From assembly GCA_029959085.1 (NCBI GenBank), contig JARWIR010000005.1, forward strand, positions 5,706,501-5,770,500: DNA of 64,000 nucleotides. Reading direction: 5' to 3'. Position numbers and translations under genes: made by a program. The stretch comes from Nemophila menziesii. Taxonomy: Eukaryota; Streptophyta; Magnoliopsida; Boraginales; Hydrophyllaceae. Below the pieces are notes generated by a model, which was given only the letters and a program-made list of their open reading frames with translations, ran no database searches and had not been told where the DNA came from. Below, piece by piece: positions 61,443-64,000 of this stretch; the first letter of the stretch is position 1; each line of letters begins with the position of its first letter.

Positions 61443-62913
61443 CTATATTTACATTGTATTAGGAAAAAAATATGAATTAATTATTCTCTAATTAGGGACA
61501 GAATCACAAGTTTTTGATAAAAAGAATTAAGGAATTTTTGAGGTAAGGTCATGAAACTATTCAATATAGAGACATTGGCCTATATATTATGCAAATAAGC
61601 TATAATTTATAATAATTATCCTATATGCTTTTATATTATAAAAGAAAAGATTTAAAAATCAGAGATTTAATTATATATTTGAATATTTTAAATCATATGA
61701 AAAACAAACAAGTGAAGTCAGGCCGATTTTGAATGAATCTAAAATGAACTTACGAAATAAAGTCCTTCTAGGTAGAAAAGTTTATAAATTAGAAGATTTT
61801 ACGAACATCATAAAATAGGGACCTAAAGCGATCGTTTCTTTAGCCTACCATAAAAACCAGTCCATAATATAGTCCATATTATGGTATTAATAATAAAAAA
61901 AAATATTGGTCAAAAACAATTTTTCGACAACCTACCTCCTACTTGACTCTACCTTTGTCTATAATTATTTGGAAGCAGTAGTGGAGCTAAAAATTATGTT
62001 GGAGATGGACAACGTCACAAGGGTACTGGGATTGTTGCGTATTAATCAAAATAACAGTGTTATGTAAAATTGCCTATATTTTTTTATAGAAACGGAAAAA
62101 TATACCTACAAATAATTACAAAATAAATCAATATTACAGTAATTTGAACATATAAAAATTTTAAAAAATTGAAAAGGTATTTTAATCTATAACCACTAAA
62201 AGTAACGCTGGATTTTTTTATAAATTCATATTCAAATAACTCATCTGATCTATATATTTTAAGACTTCGAGGGAGATCAAATTTATTAAGACATCTTTTA
62301 ATGAAATAAATTTTAATTTTATATATATATATATAATTTCCAGTTACGAGGCCAACTACGTCGATCTTAAGATACCATGTTCCTTTGTTGAAAATTAAAG
62401 GATCCCATGTTCTATGGTTCAAATTCAACGTCATCTATATTGAAAATGACTAAATATTAAACTGGAAAAAATATATTCTTAGAATATAATGCTAATGATT
62501 TTTAATTATAATTGTATACACATCTTTTTCCCAACATATTATTTATTATATTAATGAAATAATCAAATTACTTAATTATTTTTAAGGCAACTTACTGTAT
62601 ATATATTTTTTCAATAAATAAAATTTTTACTTTTACAATATAATTATTATTATACTATATAAAATGCTAATAATTAAAAGAAATGAATTACAACCCTTGT
62701 CAAAAAAAAAAAAAAAAAAAATTACGACCCAAAAATTAAACTACATGCATAAACAATAAAACTGGTATTTATAAAACAGAAAATTCTGCCATCACACTCA
62801 CCCATTCTTACTAAGAAACCAAAAAAACTTAAAAAACAAAAAAAAGATAGAAAGTAAGGAAAAAAAAGGTGTAGAAATAGAAACAATTTCTAAAATACAG
62901 AAGATTAAACAAA
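61443..62913 (-). other. Presumed MYB intron, no other gene
   Basis: AT-rich. No MYB repeat coding sequence on the minus strand. A 116-codon minus-strand open stretch (62084-62434) has low complexity and no domain, so it is not called. An a-run lies at about 62701-62720. Confidence 0.45.
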
Positions 62914-63147
62914 AGAGTAATGCTGGGTATCACCCAAAAAGTGATCACCCAAATATCACCTTCCTAGTAATGCTGGGTATCACCTAAAAAGTGATCACCC
63001 AAATATCACCTTCTTAGGTGGTCCAATGAAACTGTTTCTCTTTCCTAATTATTTTTTTTCTCTCTCTTATATGAAATAGTTTCATTGGACCACCTAGGAA
63101 GGTGATATTTGGGTGATCACTTTTTGGGTGATACCCAGCATTACTCT
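62914..63147. mobile_element. Foldback MITE with duplicated arm
   Basis: 234-bp near-perfect inverted repeat: agagtaatgctgggtatcac at the left, gtgatacccagcattactct at the right, with arms that also pair through ccaatgaaactgtttc and gaaatagtttcattgg. The first 50 bp of the left arm are present twice in tandem (62917-62966 and 62967-63016, two differences), so the element has three copies of one arm segment. Class uncertain. Confidence 0.85.
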
Positions 63148-64000
63148 AAACAAAAATAGAAGCGATTCATCGAAAAAATCCTTCTCTTCCCTTTTTTTCA
63201 GAAGAAAGGAGGATTCGGACAAATTTTTATGTTATATAAAATAATAATATGGATAATATAGTTTTAATTTCTTACTTTTTGGTTTAGTAAAATAATTTAT
63301 ATTCAAAGAATAAAAGAACGATGTCTAAAAGATTATGAGCAAGAGTTCACTTGAAAACTTTATTCAAAGAGTCCTAATCTCAAAAATAATTATAACTAGC
63401 ATACTACTATTTAAATAGCAAGATCAGAAAATCCATTTCCTAAACATATATATTATTGAGAGAAAAAAAAATCATCCACGTACACTATATATTATATATT
63501 TATTTATTTGAGGGGGTAAATTAAAGTCTCATATTGATCAAATGAATAATTATTAAAGTCTCAAGCAAAAGGGACCCTTTGTCTAAAAGAGCCAAAACAA
63601 TAGGGTAAATGTCGATTTCAAATAAAGCAACAAGTAGGCTTATCTTTCAACTCATTGGAAGAACTAGCATGTGCTTATTTAAAAAAGGTTTCACCTTAAA
63701 ATGGAAAATTCTGTAGTCCCATTACTCTTTGTTCTCGTTTGGAACGTGTTATTTCCATTTCTGAACCTATATTGTATGGTGGCATCTTCTTCCAAAATAA
63801 ATTATAGTCCTAGAGTACTCATGGAGGGTAAAGATTCTTTTTAACCCTGAGCGATAATTAGTTTTATCTCGTTAAAAAAGATGATGAAATCTCTATTGAA
63901 TTAAGTAAAATATTGTGATTTTGTTGTAGGGTCCAATCTCCACAAGTTTCTAAATACTATGTGAATTTTCCTGAGAAAAACAATATTTAAAAAAAAAAGT
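63148..64000. other. No recognisable feature
   Basis: AT-rich, non-coding on both strands as far as I can read; probably still MYB intron or upstream sequence. Confidence 0.4.

Noticed and set aside
62084..62434. 116-codon minus-strand open stretch in the presumed MYB intron
   Set aside because: Low-complexity, AT-driven residues, no domain and no supporting splice or start context.

Overview
This looks like eudicot nuclear DNA: AT-rich, with spliced plant genes and a dense population of plant transposons. I cannot name the species from the sequence. Three host loci are recognisable. The only complete one is a seven-exon monodehydroascorbate reductase gene on the minus strand (24534-27083), of the membrane-anchored MDAR4/peroxisomal type. 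The others are the last exons of a B3-domain gene (20449-21149, plus strand, 5' part missing) and the last exon of an R2R3-MYB gene (61118-61442, minus strand, running off the right edge).

Most of the rest is mobile DNA. 1-13.9 kb: an intact Ty1/copia element with identical LTRs (233-4999), a hAT MITE (5511-5971), and a second copia with identical LTRs but a broken polyprotein (6220-11080). 13.9-20.4 kb: a four-level nest. A Ty3/gypsy remnant holds a copia (14196-20248), whose 5' LTR holds a Mutator-like element (14228-17103), which holds a 1.5-kb gypsy solo LTR (15250-16756). 20.4-27.5 kb: B3 exons, MITEs, a SINE and the MDAR gene. 27.5-42 kb: LINE fragments, a 75-bp tandem array, a long foldback element, a hairpin-containing tandem array and a very long GA microsatellite.

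42-57 kb is dominated by one gypsy LTR family (Athila-like by its primer-binding site and gag C-terminus). It appears as a truncated LTR, as two elements sharing one LTR (46091-50.3 kb and beyond) and as a solo LTR. Three clean hAT MITEs with 8-bp target duplications also lie here. The shared-LTR element carries a gag-only open reading frame followed by GC-rich ~100-bp repeats and then a ~200-bp tandem array. 55.3-60.9 kb is a decayed minus-strand copia containing a solo LTR and an internal duplication. The right end has the MYB exon and a foldback MITE.

I found no operon, CRISPR array, complete rRNA or tRNA gene, or multi-gene defence or metabolic cluster. The interest lies in transposon biology: recent copia insertions, nesting, LTR recombination, a gag-only non-autonomous element, and a gypsy/B3-exon junction. 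All calls are by eye; family names below order level are inferences.
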